From: a virus
Reading direction: 5' to 3' (one strand)
Virus record (IMG/VR): IMGVR_UViG_3300042544_003738
Location: 1 to 64,000 of that record
Length of the DNA: 64,000 nucleotides
Position 1 is the first letter of the stretch. Every line of letters begins with the position of its first letter. Shown here piece by piece: positions 30,233-40,200 of this stretch. The position numbers were made by a program, and so were the translations under genes. The notes below the pieces were generated by a model. It made no database searches and was not told the origin of the DNA. It was given only the letters and a program-made list of their open reading frames with translations.

Positions 30233-30478
30233 CTAATACAAGCGGAACAAATGGTCAACTGCTTCCAGTTTACGAGGTGTTTCTCCGCTGACACCCAATA
30301 ATATTTCTTTTATCACTGCATCAATATTTTGTTTCCAGAATTGCAAGAACGCTTGTGTTCGCTGCAATTCTGGAACGTAGTCATCCAACGTCCACACAAA
30401 TTCCTGAATCAGGTGTTGATAATCAGGTCGATAATAAAAAATGTCCAGTGTTACTATTGTCGTGCGACGTATCAGCAT
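30233..30478 (-). CDS. Small conserved-looking protein upstream of gp17
   Basis: 81 residues, aromatic-rich (VTLDIFYYRPDYQHLIQEFV, YVPELQRTQAFLQFWKQNID), mostly helical at the C-terminus. I recall a protein of this pattern next to terminase in other T4-like phages, but its function is unknown to me. It starts 5 nt after the stop of the Cys-rich protein and ends 2 nt before gp17. Confidence 0.7.
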   Translation of the reverse strand: MLIRRTTIVTLDIFYYRPDYQHLIQEFVWTLDDYVPELQRTQAFLQFWKQNIDAVIKEILLGVSGETPRKLEAVDHLFRLY

Positions 30479-30483
30479 GCAAA

Positions 30484-31224
30484 TTATCGATTTATGTGTT
30501 GCCGTTTGATATCAGTCAAAGGGCTTTCACTGCCGTCAGTGTCAGGTTCTTCAGTGTAGGGATCTTTCAAAAACTCATCACGTTTTGTAGCTGTTAGAGG
30601 GCTGGCCCGACCATCTGCATTTACACGCTGTTCACTTTCATTTATGAAGTCGTTGTAGGCTGCTACTAAACGGGCATGAATACTTTCACGCATTTCTGAT
30701 TTCAAAGCATTGCTGCCAAATCGCGCATTTGTCAAACGTTCAGGCAGATCGCCACGTCCCTTGAAGTTATAGTCTTTTATGTCAAATTCTTTAGTTTCTT
30801 CAGTAGGGTCTTTGTGGCCATAATCATACTCAGCCTGTTGTTCCATAACAACTACCTCTGGAGACGTGGCATCTACGCCGCTGTCTCCACAATCGCAAGG
30901 TCCTTGGCAGCCGCAAGCTTTTCCTACATCACAGTCGCAAGGGCCATCACAGCCACAAGCTTTAGATTGTGTCATATGAGGAACCCCAGCCAACTGCAAC
31001 AAGCGCATAACATCGTCAGGCTCACAAGTGTTTACGGTCATGGAAGCAGCATCATTGGGATTTTGACTGGCAGATGTTATTGATGCATTATATCTTTTGT
31101 CACTACCTTGCCCAGCCAGCTGCATCAACCTCATCACATCACCTGCATCGTCAGTGCTAACACTAGCACTCTTGCTGGGAATGTCTTTGGTTGAAATAGT
31201 TAAATTATATCGATTTGATTCCAT
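30484..31224 (-). CDS. Protein with duplicated LAG helices and duplicated Cys clusters
   Basis: 246 residues. Two copies of a short helix, DVMRLMQLAG (29-38) and DVMRLLQLAG (71-80), are each followed by polar sequence. Then comes a duplicated cysteine cluster, KACGCDGPCDC and KACGCQGPCDC (Cys 90, 92, 96, 98 and 104, 106, 110, 112), metallothionein-like. The C-terminal 130 residues are charged with repeated SPLT (ASPLTATKRDEFL and ESPLTDIKRQHI). The gp22 scaffold ends in a similar LQNILYLAGVAKAQ, so the LAG helix may be a prohead-interaction signal. Metal binding is inferred from cysteine spacing. Confidence 0.78.
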   Translation of the reverse strand: MESNRYNLTISTKDIPSKSASVSTDDAGDVMRLMQLAGQGSDKRYNASITSASQNPNDAASMTVNTCEPDDVMRLLQLAGVPHMTQSKACGCDGPCDCDVGKACGCQGPCDCGDSGVDATSPEVVVMEQQAEYDYGHKDPTEETKEFDIKDYNFKGRGDLPERLTNARFGSNALKSEMRESIHARLVAAYNDFINESEQRVNADGRASPLTATKRDEFLKDPYTEEPDTDGSESPLTDIKRQHINR

Positions 31225-31226
31225 AA

Positions 31227-32045
31227 TTACTTGCCTTTTCTAGGATGCCTGATTTCGTCAGCTTGCATGCTCATGGTTACTGTTTTCCCACTGCGATTTT
31301 TGCGTGCTGTGAAGTAGGTCTTGCTGTCGTCATCAAAATTTCCACTGCTAGTCAAAAATTTGCTGTCAACTGGCATTTTGTTGGATTTTTTGGATTTTGT
31401 TACAGGCTTTGGTGTATCATGCTTGTCGTTAAAATCTGCCAAGTCTTGAGTGGGTTCTTGCCGAGCAGCTTTCAATTCCTTAACTGAAATGTGACTGCTG
31501 AGGGTTTCAAACTCTTGGGGTTTCCGAGAAGCTGCAACGTCTGCCAGATAACTGAGAAATTTTTTGTTGTATTTGTCCCCAAATGCGTCTTTGACAACTG
31601 GCTGTTCAGCATCTAGATATTCATTATCTGTGCTCAACAAGCTGGCTTTTTGTGTTAAACCTTTTTCATCAGCCATTTTGTCCAATAGGCTTAGGATTTG
31701 CATCTTTTGACTTTCAACTTCAATAGGCTCGTTGTCATTACGCACAACCAAAAACTTTTCAGGAATATTCAATGCAGCACGAAGTTCTTGTTGAAGAATG
31801 TATGCGCTGAAAGGGATGCCAATTACAGCATCAATATACCAAACATCAGCATTTTCAATGTCCCGGAACTCCATAGCATCTTGCTTGGGAGAGATCTTCA
31901 CTGGAGTGCCAATGCTGATGAGGTTGTATCTACTTAACAGCCGCTCCATGTCATCCATATGCTCATCTGTGGGCGGAACCACCATTTTGATGCGGAAGTC
32001 GTATTGTTTTTGAGCTTCTTCCAAATATGTTTTGAAACTTTTCAT
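31227..32045 (-). CDS. Probable capsid-targeted or head-associated protein
   Basis: 272 residues from the ATG at 32045, chosen because a CTAAATA late motif lies at 32069-32075, within an upstream in-frame extension. The start MKSFKTYLEEAQKQYDFRIK resembles the MKxFxxFxxEA capsid-targeting peptide of T4 internal head proteins. It continues with an alpha/beta segment (DFRIKMVVPPTDEHMDDMER) and a central Asn/Asp region, ending in a basic low-complexity tail. A head internal protein or packaging factor is inferred; no enzyme motif is visible. Confidence 0.7.
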   Translation of the reverse strand: MKSFKTYLEEAQKQYDFRIKMVVPPTDEHMDDMERLLSRYNLISIGTPVKISPKQDAMEFRDIENADVWYIDAVIGIPFSAYILQQELRAALNIPEKFLVVRNDNEPIEVESQKMQILSLLDKMADEKGLTQKASLLSTDNEYLDAEQPVVKDAFGDKYNKKFLSYLADVAASRKPQEFETLSSHISVKELKAARQEPTQDLADFNDKHDTPKPVTKSKKSNKMPVDSKFLTSSGNFDDDSKTYFTARKNRSGKTVTMSMQADEIRHPRKGK

Positions 32046-32067
32046 AGCACTACTTTCAATTCTTCCT

Positions 32068-32529
32068 CTATTTAGTTTCTCTGCTGAACTCTCGCAATTG
32101 TTCCAGCAATGCGTTACGGTCCAAAACTTTGATATTCCCTGTATCAACTTCCTCATTTTTATCTGGGAAAGCTTTTTCCAATTTCAATCGGTCTAAATCC
32201 AATTTCAATTGTTTCAAACGTCGGTCCATTTTGCTGTTCCGGGCATCCAAGGCAACTTTCAGCATTGTTGCGCTGGCTGTGAAAATTTCCCCTGCGTGTC
32301 GCATTTCAACTGTCATGCCGAGATCATTTAAATTCTTGCCCCACTCTATCGCCAAACTGGCAATTTCGTTCATTTCATCGTCATGAACTTCACCAGCATC
32401 TTGATCCTTGAATTCCTTAACCAAATCTTTTGCTTTCTCAAGACTGGTTTCCAACAACTCTTGAGGAGATATGCTGTCTTCCAGTCTAGGCAAGTCAAAA
32501 GTTTGTTCCAGTTGATCAAAACGTCCCAT
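32068..32529 (-). CDS. 16: Terminase small subunit, gp16-like
   Basis: 153 residues, T4 gp16 being 164. It forms rings that recognise DNA and stimulate gp17. The layout matches: disordered N-terminus, then a long central helical hairpin (RHAGEIFTASATMLKVALDA and SKMDRRLKQLKLDLDRLKLE), then VDTGNIKVLDRNALLEQLR at the C-terminus, similar to the conserved NA(I/V)FVGSxxEL end. Assignment depends on helix arrangement and on being between gp17 and gp4. The start overlaps the gp4-like stop by one base. Confidence 0.62.
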   Translation of the reverse strand: MGRFDQLEQTFDLPRLEDSISPQELLETSLEKAKDLVKEFKDQDAGEVHDDEMNEIASLAIEWGKNLNDLGMTVEMRHAGEIFTASATMLKVALDARNSKMDRRLKQLKLDLDRLKLEKAFPDKNEEVDTGNIKVLDRNALLEQLREFSRETK

Positions 32530-32963
32530 TATTTGCCTTTTTGCTTGAATATGCTGTCTTCATTCACAACTCTAAATTTCAAACCCTGTTTATTTGCCCA
32601 AGCAAATGCAGCAGCCCATTTTGCTGTATTCACAATTACAAACGCTTTATCTCTTTTGCTTTTGGCATTTTCCATCAAGGTTTCTTTTTTGGGCTTGATT
32701 TCAATCAGCTCACCTATGTTGTTACCAGCTTTGTCCTGATATACAATTAGGAAATCAGGCACATAGAGACTTTGTTTGCCTGTTAAGGGGTTTTTGTAGG
32801 GTATTTTGATAAATTCACTAGCCCATTGAATTATGCTGGGATGAGTATCAAAAAAATGCATGCATGCTAATTCCCAAGAACTACGGAAGGTAGGTGAGGG
32901 ATTACCAACCACTTTTCCAGGATTTTTCGGTGTGAAGGTGCCTTGACTGTATTTTATTGCCAT
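32529..32963 (-). CDS. 4: Head completion protein gp4 (gp50), nuclease-like
   Basis: 144 residues, T4 gp4 being 150. It is needed to stabilise filled heads and shows a TnsA/PD-(D/E)xK-like core. Characteristic segments: MAIKYSQGTFTPKNPGKVVG, FRSSWELACMHFFDTHPSII, QWASEFIKIPYKNPLTGK, LYVPDFLIVYQDK and ELIEIKPKKE (probable catalytic E and K). Adjacent packaging genes support it. Confidence 0.88.
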   Translation of the reverse strand: MAIKYSQGTFTPKNPGKVVGNPSPTFRSSWELACMHFFDTHPSIIQWASEFIKIPYKNPLTGKQSLYVPDFLIVYQDKAGNNIGELIEIKPKKETLMENAKSKRDKAFVIVNTAKWAAAFAWANKQGLKFRVVNEDSIFKQKGK

Positions 32964-32979
32964 GCATCTATTTAGAATC

Positions 32980-33450
32980 TTATGTTGTTTGTGCCAAAAT
33001 CTTTGCGTTGAGCATCAAATTATTGACATACGGGGGATCAGGCGGCCCATTGTTGTAACCTATTTGACTTGCTGCTGATCGAAAAAAATTCAAATTCTCC
33101 AACAGGTCTGGCGTCATAACACCGTTTTTGAACAAGCTCTGTGGATTTTTGTTTATGCTTTTTGCAGTTACCGCAGCAATAGCGCCATAAGTGTTGCTGA
33201 GATTTTCAGGAACTGCTTGCCCTGAGAACATGCTTTTGGCGATCGCATAGTTTTCGGGATTGATTTGGAAACTGTTATCAAGTGGGCTATTTTGTAAATC
33301 ATATGCACTGGCATTGATGGGACGGTTTTGCAATTCACCTGTTGCGGGATTTTGAAACTGTCTTGTGCCTTGCACATTTACAACGATACTTTCTTGACCA
33401 AAATTATTTGATTGATCAATCAAATTCCTGGTTATGAGATCTTGAACCAT
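32980..33450 (-). CDS. Hypothetical protein in tail/neck cluster
   Basis: 156 residues from the ATG at 33450, overlapping the previous stop (TAATG). The sequence is rich in Asn, Gln and Pro, with FGQESIVVNVQGTRQFQNPA and a helical C-terminal half (ENLNFFRSAASQIGY, YVNNLMLNAKIL). No enzyme motif. The position between the gp54-like and gp4 genes suggests a baseplate or tail component; I cannot assign it. Confidence 0.7.
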   Translation of the reverse strand: MVQDLITRNLIDQSNNFGQESIVVNVQGTRQFQNPATGELQNRPINASAYDLQNSPLDNSFQINPENYAIAKSMFSGQAVPENLSNTYGAIAAVTAKSINKNPQSLFKNGVMTPDLLENLNFFRSAASQIGYNNGPPDPPYVNNLMLNAKILAQTT

Positions 33451-34475
33451 TAGATGAATCTCCCCCATCTACTCAATGCACTTGACCCCAGTCGCTGTGC
33501 GACTCTGCCCCCAATGCCTGTTATTCCACTTGCAGTTATGGCACGTGATCCAAGACTGCTCAACACCTGTCCCACAAAAGGTACGTTGCTGGCAACATTG
33601 TTGAGCAGCCCATCCAATGTGTTTTGAATGCTGTCATCCAATTCCAACAAAAAGGTGTTCACACCGCCAAACATGTCTGCAGGCTCATAATAGTCACCGC
33701 CATCTAAATCAAATTTGCTGATCAATTCAGGAGTTAATTTATAAGCTACTTCCTCAAAAGCTACACCTTCATGCTTGACAGTCATGTTGATTGTGTTAAG
33801 GGCACTGCTTTCTGTTTCCAAGCTGTCAAACTCAAGACTGGACACTTTTGGATTGTATACTCGCATTTTGGTGTACTTGCCACCATAAAAGGTGTAAATG
33901 TCAAGACTTTCAAAAAAGTTAGTGTCAGGGCCTGGTTGTGGACTGAATCCCCAGCCACTTCCGATACTAAACTCTTTTTCAATTACGCTGCTTCGCCAAG
34001 CCACTGCATTGCCTATTCTACTATTAGGCCGCAGTCTTCCATCCCCAAAATACCAGTTGTAGTAATCTCTCCACACCCGTAATACTCGGTCATCAACAGT
34101 GTCGTGCAAAATGATATTCAAATCTGAATAGTCGATACCAGTGTAGACAACACGCTTACGATTGTATTGTTTTAGGATTTTAGCCTCAGGAGAGAATTTA
34201 GGCCTATCAATAGTTTTGATTTGGAAGGCAAATCCTGATTGCCAACTGCTGAATTCTCTCAAGGAGCTGATGGCAGGCCCAGCATTGAAGCTTGCATAAA
34301 ACAAAAACTTTTGACGTGGCATTGCACTAATGACACGATTGGTTTTTGTATGTTTTGTAGCATACCTACTGTTGCGCAAGATCAAAGGGAGGCCGCGATA
34401 GTAAGTACGGCTTCCTGCTGATGCGCCTAGTTCATTAGAGGTTTGCTGTTGCGCTTGATCGGCTGCTAAAGGCAC
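33450..34475 (-). CDS. 54: Baseplate-tail tube junction protein, gp54-like
   Basis: 341 residues, T4 gp54 being 320. The fold features resemble the tail tube: RQKFLFYASFNAG, then FQIKTIDRPKFSPEAKIL, VYTGIDYSDLNIILHDTVDD and NTINMTVKHEGVAFEE. gp54 is the last baseplate protein and the start point for gp19 polymerisation. gp19 is encoded directly upstream (4 nt apart). The C-terminal part is Gly/Ser-rich (VGQVLSSLGSRAITASGITG). Distinguishing gp54 from gp48 is uncertain. Confidence 0.62.
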   Translation of the reverse strand: MPLAADQAQQQTSNELGASAGSRTYYRGLPLILRNSRYATKHTKTNRVISAMPRQKFLFYASFNAGPAISSLREFSSWQSGFAFQIKTIDRPKFSPEAKILKQYNRKRVVYTGIDYSDLNIILHDTVDDRVLRVWRDYYNWYFGDGRLRPNSRIGNAVAWRSSVIEKEFSIGSGWGFSPQPGPDTNFFESLDIYTFYGGKYTKMRVYNPKVSSLEFDSLETESSALNTINMTVKHEGVAFEEVAYKLTPELISKFDLDGGDYYEPADMFGGVNTFLLELDDSIQNTLDGLLNNVASNVPFVGQVLSSLGSRAITASGITGIGGRVAQRLGSSALSRWGRFI

Positions 34476-34478
34476 AGG

Positions 34479-35060
34479 TTATCCTATACTGACACCAGGT
34501 CTAAATTGCGGATTTAGTTCAAACAACCCATCCGCAAGGGTGGCATTGTCAAATCTCACAGTAAGCTGAATGTCCACGGGGTCACTGCTGTTGTATTCTA
34601 GTGATTGATAATCAACAGTTTCAAGGAAACAACCTTCCAAAGTCCAAGTTTCAAATACTGTTTCGTTGCCGCCATCAAGTATTTCAAGAATAGTTGTAAA
34701 CTTGTAATTGATGCCCGCAGCAACACTTGTTTGTTCAAAAAAGTTCATTTGTTTTTGTAGCTGGTGACCCACGAGTTTGCTGACACTGTTAGTAATATCG
34801 TCACGAACAGTGATGTTCATCTGTTGCCAAGTTGCCTTACCAGCGTAATGCATAATGGAATTGTAGCTGTGTACCTCAACGCTGTTCATTGAAACATTGG
34901 GCCGGGCTGCACTAACTACCTGTTGAGTCAACTCCAACCCACCAGCAATGGGCCCAAAATTGATTACTCGCACACGGAAGCGATGTTTGATCTTCGGCAT
35001 GAGCAAGCCATTTCTTGCACCGTTGATGGGAACGCCGAATTTTGAAAGAGTCTCTACCAT
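34479..35060 (-). CDS. 19: Tail tube protein gp19
   Basis: 193 residues, T4 gp19 being 163. It forms hexameric rings of the inner tail tube. Signature parts: HRFRVRVINFGPIAGGLELT, MNSVEVHSYNSIMHYAGKA, TWQQMNITVRDDITNSVSKL and WTLEGCFLETVDYQSLEYNS, followed by VDIQLTVRFDNATL. A CATAAATA late promoter lies 33 nt upstream (35093-35100). Typical for an abundant virion protein. Confidence 0.9.
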   Translation of the reverse strand: MVETLSKFGVPINGARNGLLMPKIKHRFRVRVINFGPIAGGLELTQQVVSAARPNVSMNSVEVHSYNSIMHYAGKATWQQMNITVRDDITNSVSKLVGHQLQKQMNFFEQTSVAAGINYKFTTILEILDGGNETVFETWTLEGCFLETVDYQSLEYNSSDPVDIQLTVRFDNATLADGLFELNPQFRPGVSIG

Positions 35061-35092
35061 GCTCTACTCCAGAAACTTGTTTATTGCAAACT

Positions 35093-35100
35093 TATTTATG
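35093..35100 (-). promoter_or_regulatory. Late promoter CATAAATA
   Basis: CATAAATA on the minus strand, 33 nt before the tail tube ATG. Confidence 0.78.
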
Positions 35101-35130
35101 GAGAGAGGGTGGAAAAATCAGGGGCAGTTT

Positions 35131-35454
35131 TTAGGCATGCCCCACTTGACCATAAGCCAATAGAGCAATGCTCTCTTGTTGACTGATTAGGCCTTGCAGA
35201 ATAACCAAATGTGCACCGTCAATAACTTCTTGTTGATGATCATCAGCAACAAGACTGATCATATTGCCTAAGGTTTCGCTCAAACTTTCAATCAACATAC
35301 CCAATGCATCATTTTTCCCCATAGTAGAGCTGTAGTGCTCAAACAAGGCTACACTTAGTTTAGTCAACTCACCAGTAACTCTCTGCCTTTCATAATCAAG
35401 GTCAGTTTGAGGGTCTGAGTCAATTTCTTCAGATTCAAGAATTGAGCTTGTCAT
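35131..35454 (-). CDS. Hypothetical helical protein between tail tube and sheath
   Basis: 107 residues. The N-terminus is acidic (ILESEEIDSDPQTDLDYERQ), then two helices with VALFEHYSSTMGKNDALGML and LVADDHQQEVIDGAHLVILQ. A CTTAAATA-type motif lies upstream in the 35455-35580 gap. No family recognised; it may be a tail or packaging accessory by location. Confidence 0.68.
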   Translation of the reverse strand: MTSSILESEEIDSDPQTDLDYERQRVTGELTKLSVALFEHYSSTMGKNDALGMLIESLSETLGNMISLVADDHQQEVIDGAHLVILQGLISQQESIALLAYGQVGHA

Positions 35455-35544
35455 GTTACCTGCAATTGTTTTCTTGTATTTAAGCTTAAGTTCGGATTGT
35501 TGTCTGTCTAGACAGATTATTATGGATAGATATTGTTATAAAGC

Positions 35545-35552
35545 CTTAAATA
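35545..35552 (+). promoter_or_regulatory. Late-like promoter CTTAAATA for the endonuclease
   Basis: CTTAAATA lies 29 nt before the ATG at 35581 with AAGGAA between. The 126-nt gap also holds a minus-strand CTTAAATA for the upstream gene and a palindrome CTGTCTAGACAG. Confidence 0.6.
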
Positions 35553-35580
35553 ACTATATACTAAAACGAAGGAAATAGCT

Positions 35581-37224
35581 ATGACAATAACGTGTCAGTT
35601 ATGTGAAAAAATATTTGACAAGATTATCAGCAGCACTCATTTGAAATTCTCTCATCAAATAAGTAGTGAACAATACCGACAGAAATTTGGGCGTGATAGC
35701 TTAGCTTGTGCAGACTACAAAAAAGAACGTAGTTTAGCGCGCAGCGGCGAAAAAAACGGCATGTTTGGTAAGAAACATGCGCAAGCCAGCTTACAAAAAA
35801 TGAGTGAAAAGCGGGAAGGTCAAATTCCGTCAAACAAAGGCAAGAAAGTTACAGATCCCGACCATCTTGAAAATCTACGCAAAGCTGTTGCAGCGCGAAC
35901 TGTCAAATGGCAGCAGAATGATACTCATCCCAGAAAAGGGGCCATATTGAGCCCTGCTACTAGGAATCAGATCCGCCAAGGAGTGCAAGATTACGCACAT
36001 CAGAATCCAGAATTGATGCAACAACGAGCAGCAAAAGCCAAACAAACATTGCACGAGCAAGGTTATGATTTTGGGAGTCATATGCGTGGCAAAAAACACT
36101 CACAAACAACCAAAAACAAGATCAGTGCAAGCAGCCGCATGTCTGCATTGAAAAAATCAATGTTGAGCCATGATAAGATGTTACAAGCAATTTCCGATGC
36201 AAATTTATTGTGTGAGTCTGTGGAAGGTCAAAATGTATTTGTTAAATGTATTGCATGTAACAATCAATTCTCCATTACAAAACAATATTTCACTATTTCC
36301 AAGTGGCGGAAAGACATTTGCCCTGTTTGCCGACCAATTCCCGTCAAGTCCAATGCTGAACTTGAGTTGCTGTTCTGGATACGATCCGTTTTGCCACATG
36401 AAACCGTCTTAAGTGGTAACCGATCAACTATTTTTCCCTTGGAACTGGATATACTGATTCCACACAGGAACCTTGCAGTGGAATATTGCGGTCTATATTG
36501 GCATAGTGAACTACAGGGGAAAGATAAAAATTATCACAAAAACAAAAAAGAATTATGTGCTGCACAAGGAATATCCTTGATTACTGTTTTTGAAGATGAA
36601 TGGTTAACCAAACAAGACATAGTAAAAAGTCGGCTACAACACTTACTAGGTAAATGTCACAACAAAATTGCTGCAAGAAAATGTGTTGTGAAACCCATTG
36701 ATGCCAAAATTGCCCGTGACTTTTGCACGCAAAATCATATTCAAGGCAGTGGAGCTAGCAAGATTTGCTTGGGATTGTATTATGGGGAACAATTGATCCA
36801 AGTGGCAACCTTTAGTCAACCCAATATCAGCAAAGGTTCTCGGAACACAGGAGCCGATGTCTGGGAATTGAGTAGGCTGTGCAGTATCACAAAAACGCAA
36901 GTTATGGGCGGGGCGGGAAAATTATTCAAATATTTTGTAACCAATTACAATCCAAAACAAATTATAAGTTACTGTGATTTAAGATGGAATCAAGGAACTG
37001 TATATGAACAATTGGGATTTACTTGCATAAATTTAGGCACGCCAAATTATTGGTATTTCAAAGGGCCTGATGTTACACGACTGCACAGATTTAGCTTGCG
37101 CAAAAACTCGCAGGATGATCCTGCCTTGACAGAATGGGAAAATCGCAAGGCGCAAGGTTGGAACAGGATTTGGGATTGTGGTAGCAGTAAATGGATATGG
37201 CTTAATGAAAAACCGGAGCAGTGA
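35581..37224 (+). CDS. Large homing endonuclease with EDxHD/Vsr-like core
   Basis: 547 residues. Order: zinc finger CQLCEKIFDKIISSTHLKFS; NUMOD3-type stretches (NGMFGKKHAQASLQKMSEKR); a second zinc-binding pair CIACNN ... CPVCRP; then a restriction-fold core with LELDILIPHRNLAVEYCGLY and the ISLITVFEDEW segment; and a C-terminal domain (ARDFCTQNHIQGSGA, ISYCDLRWNQGTVYEQLGF, TPNYWYFKG). The protein at 57349-58968 shares the last 300 residues. It interrupts the gp19/gp18 region on the opposite strand and has its own promoter and terminator, as a mobile gene would. Confidence 0.85.
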   Translation: MTITCQLCEKIFDKIISSTHLKFSHQISSEQYRQKFGRDSLACADYKKERSLARSGEKNGMFGKKHAQASLQKMSEKREGQIPSNKGKKVTDPDHLENLRKAVAARTVKWQQNDTHPRKGAILSPATRNQIRQGVQDYAHQNPELMQQRAAKAKQTLHEQGYDFGSHMRGKKHSQTTKNKISASSRMSALKKSMLSHDKMLQAISDANLLCESVEGQNVFVKCIACNNQFSITKQYFTISKWRKDICPVCRPIPVKSNAELELLFWIRSVLPHETVLSGNRSTIFPLELDILIPHRNLAVEYCGLYWHSELQGKDKNYHKNKKELCAAQGISLITVFEDEWLTKQDIVKSRLQHLLGKCHNKIAARKCVVKPIDAKIARDFCTQNHIQGSGASKICLGLYYGEQLIQVATFSQPNISKGSRNTGADVWELSRLCSITKTQVMGGAGKLFKYFVTNYNPKQIISYCDLRWNQGTVYEQLGFTCINLGTPNYWYFKGPDVTRLHRFSLRKNSQDDPALTEWENRKAQGWNRIWDCGSSKWIWLNEKPEQ

Positions 37225-37233
37225 GCTCCGGTT
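37211..37233 (+). terminator. Terminator after the homing endonuclease
   Basis: AACCGGAGC and GCTCCGGTT form a 9-bp stem; the stop codon lies in the loop. A short U-rich stretch follows. Confidence 0.8.
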
Positions 37234-37255
37234 TCTCTTGTTATAGATTCAAATA

Positions 37256-40200
37256 TTATGGCAATGGATCGCCAGTGTTCAAAATTCGCAATGGTATGTA
37301 AATGAATTCAATGGCTTTGGTGGGTTTGACAGCCACATCAATCCACAACTCATTGCGATCAATACGTGTTGGCGAATTATTCGTTTCATCACAAACCACA
37401 GCAAAGTCATATACAGCACGCAAGCCCACTAAGTCACCAAAGAAGCTTTCAAATGTGCGGGCTACAGAATCGCGTGTTTGTTTGTCATTGGGCTCAAACA
37501 AGAAGGGTTTGGCCAAAATGTCCAATTGATAGTTCAAATAGTTAATCAATCTGGCAACATTTACGCGGTCCAATGCACTGCTCAAGGGACTGAGGGTTTT
37601 TTGTCCATACACAACAAGTCCGCGCCCAGGAATGAATGCAATGGGGTTAATCTTGTTTTGATACAGTGTGTCTCGTTGTCCTTGACTCAATGCAACAGGC
37701 ACGTATTCATTTTCTGCGTTCAAGTAACCAACACTGCTAACAGCACTTACTAATCCGCGTGTGAATCCTGCTGGGGCAAACCAGGGATAAGCCACTTGGT
37801 CGTTGAAGGCAATGGTGCGCAGTATAGTCATGCTGGCTGGTACAAATATTTGTGTACCATCAATATTTGTAGCCAATCCCCATGGATAGTAGACACCGCC
37901 ATAGCGTGTAGCAGTAATAAGTGATTCTTCACCATTACCCAATGCATTGGCAGCGTTTGTGGCCCAATTTTGAATACTTGTGCCATCAGGCTGCAAGCGA
38001 GCGGGGGTGTCAACAACAATGAACGCAACGTCTTTCTTGTCAGTGTTCAAGGTAACCATTTCATCCAAAAGTTCTGGATAAGCGGGAACAGCCATCAAGT
38101 TGAACACATTGCTTTCGCTTCTCAATTCTTCACTAGCTGCCAAGGCACTTGCCATAGCGGTAACAATCAATTGACGTTGTGCTTTCCGCAACATGTAAGG
38201 CGCACCAGTGTTCATCAAACCACTTGCTGTAACCCAACGGTTTCTGTCACCGTTGATTTGTTGTGTAAGTGGAAGATAGTTGACTTTGTATTCCTTCACG
38301 TTACCAAAGCTGTAGCGTGTGTTGAACAGTAGCAATCCAAAAGGATATGGCAATGCACTGGGAGCATCAGGGTCCACTGTATTACTAGCTAGCATATCTA
38401 CAATTGCTTGGCTTCCTGTGCTGGTTCCATTGGCTGTCCAACGGGCATCAGCGAACAAAATGCCATTGCTGCTGCTTTGGTCAGTGTTGTCTACCAAAAG
38501 CCATTGACTGTTGAACGCATCTCTTTTGTAAATCTTGGGATAATTTTCCAAATCGCTTGTATCGATCCAAATGTCATTATCCACCAAGGGCAATCCACCT
38601 GATTGTGTTGTAGGGGCTGTTGCACTTAGAGTAGGTCCGTTGGGATCAGTTGCAGTATAGATATTACGATAGCCCAACCAAGTGCTGCCATCGCTTACCA
38701 TCAAGTCTACTCTCAAATTTGCATTGTACCACAATGTGTTATTTGCAGGCAAGCCTGATGGTGTTGTGCTGCTTTGGGTGTATTTGTCTCCAAAATCCAC
38801 AGTGCTGGCTACATAGCTGGGGATTGTGACCCAGGCAGTGCCATCCCAAATCTTCACAAGTAGCACGCCAGTTTGTGTCAATACATCTGGGCCGTTTTCA
38901 TTGTAACGCACATAAATGCTGCCTACTGTGCGATTGGCACCATACCCTGCATTCGCACTTGCATCAGTTGCATATAGTGGAGCCAAACGTGTGTTCCATT
39001 GATCAGTGCCACTGTTGTAACGTTTCACAACAAAATTGGCACCACGATTGCCTGCAACAGTGTTGACCCAAATATTACCTGCTGCAACTTGTTTCAATTC
39101 AGCTGGTTGTGGTGTGCCCACACTATAGCCTTGATAAACTAAGCTATTACCATAAGTTATTCCAGTGGGGATGCCAGCTGAGACCAACGGTGCGATAGTA
39201 GCATACCCAACTACGTTTTCAAGAGAGAACAATGTGCCTGTGGGGCTGTAGATACGTAGTCTGTTGTCCGCTGTTGCCTCAGCTTTGATCAAATTTGTCA
39301 AGCCCACAGTTGGGTCAGCATTGATAGCAGCTACAACAGTGGCAATTGTCGTAGGCAGTGGAGATACTGCACTTACATTGATGTTTGCGCTGACGCTGCC
39401 AGCTCCAAATCCAGCGGTGACAGTAATAATCTGGCTAGTACCAGTAACGAACGCAGGATTGACAACTGATCCTGTCACACTTTTATAGTAAGTGCTGGCA
39501 AGTTTCATGTTGGCGCGAGCAAAGCCACCCAACCCGCTAGCAGTTGTAGTATCCAGTAGTTGGACTGTATTGCCGCTATAATCTGTCAGCTTCAAATATT
39601 TGCTAACACCAATTGTATATGTAGTAGCCAAAATTTGTGTGCTTGCCAATGCTGTATTGATGCTGGTAACAAAAGTTTCCAAGGTGCCTGCCGGAACTGT
39701 GATAGTAATTGGTGTGCTTACACCAGCAACAATATGAAACAATGTGCTAGTACCAGTTACAAAAGTCTGCGTTACAGGATCAGTGCTGCTCACCATAGTT
39801 GGTGAAGCCGCTGCCCAACTGTGTCCAGGATATTCATCTTCAGTGCCACCCACTGGATACCAGCGACTTACTGTTCCTTGTGCAGTAGTTTGGTTTACCT
39901 TTTCAAAAATTTGCACAGCTGGTACCATAACAGTTAATCCAAGGCCCTGCACAACACTCACAGCATTGATAGCAAGGTCACCATTTGAACCAAAGTCATT
40001 CACAGGTACAATGTAGTTTTGTTGAGGCTTGTCAGTGGGTTGAGATATGGGACCAGGCAACGGCGGTAGTTGAGTATTTGTAAAACCAAGAGCAGTTAGT
40101 AAGGTGGCAGGAGCTGCATTGCTGATGTCTATATTGACAGTGATATCGCTACCAACCAAGCGAAGATTGTAGACTGTTACTTCTGTAGGAAGTGTGGGAG

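Noticed and set aside
32969-32975. CTAAATA as a late promoter for the gp4-like gene
   Set aside because: It is only 6 nt before the start codon, too close for a normal leader, so it is not listed as a feature.
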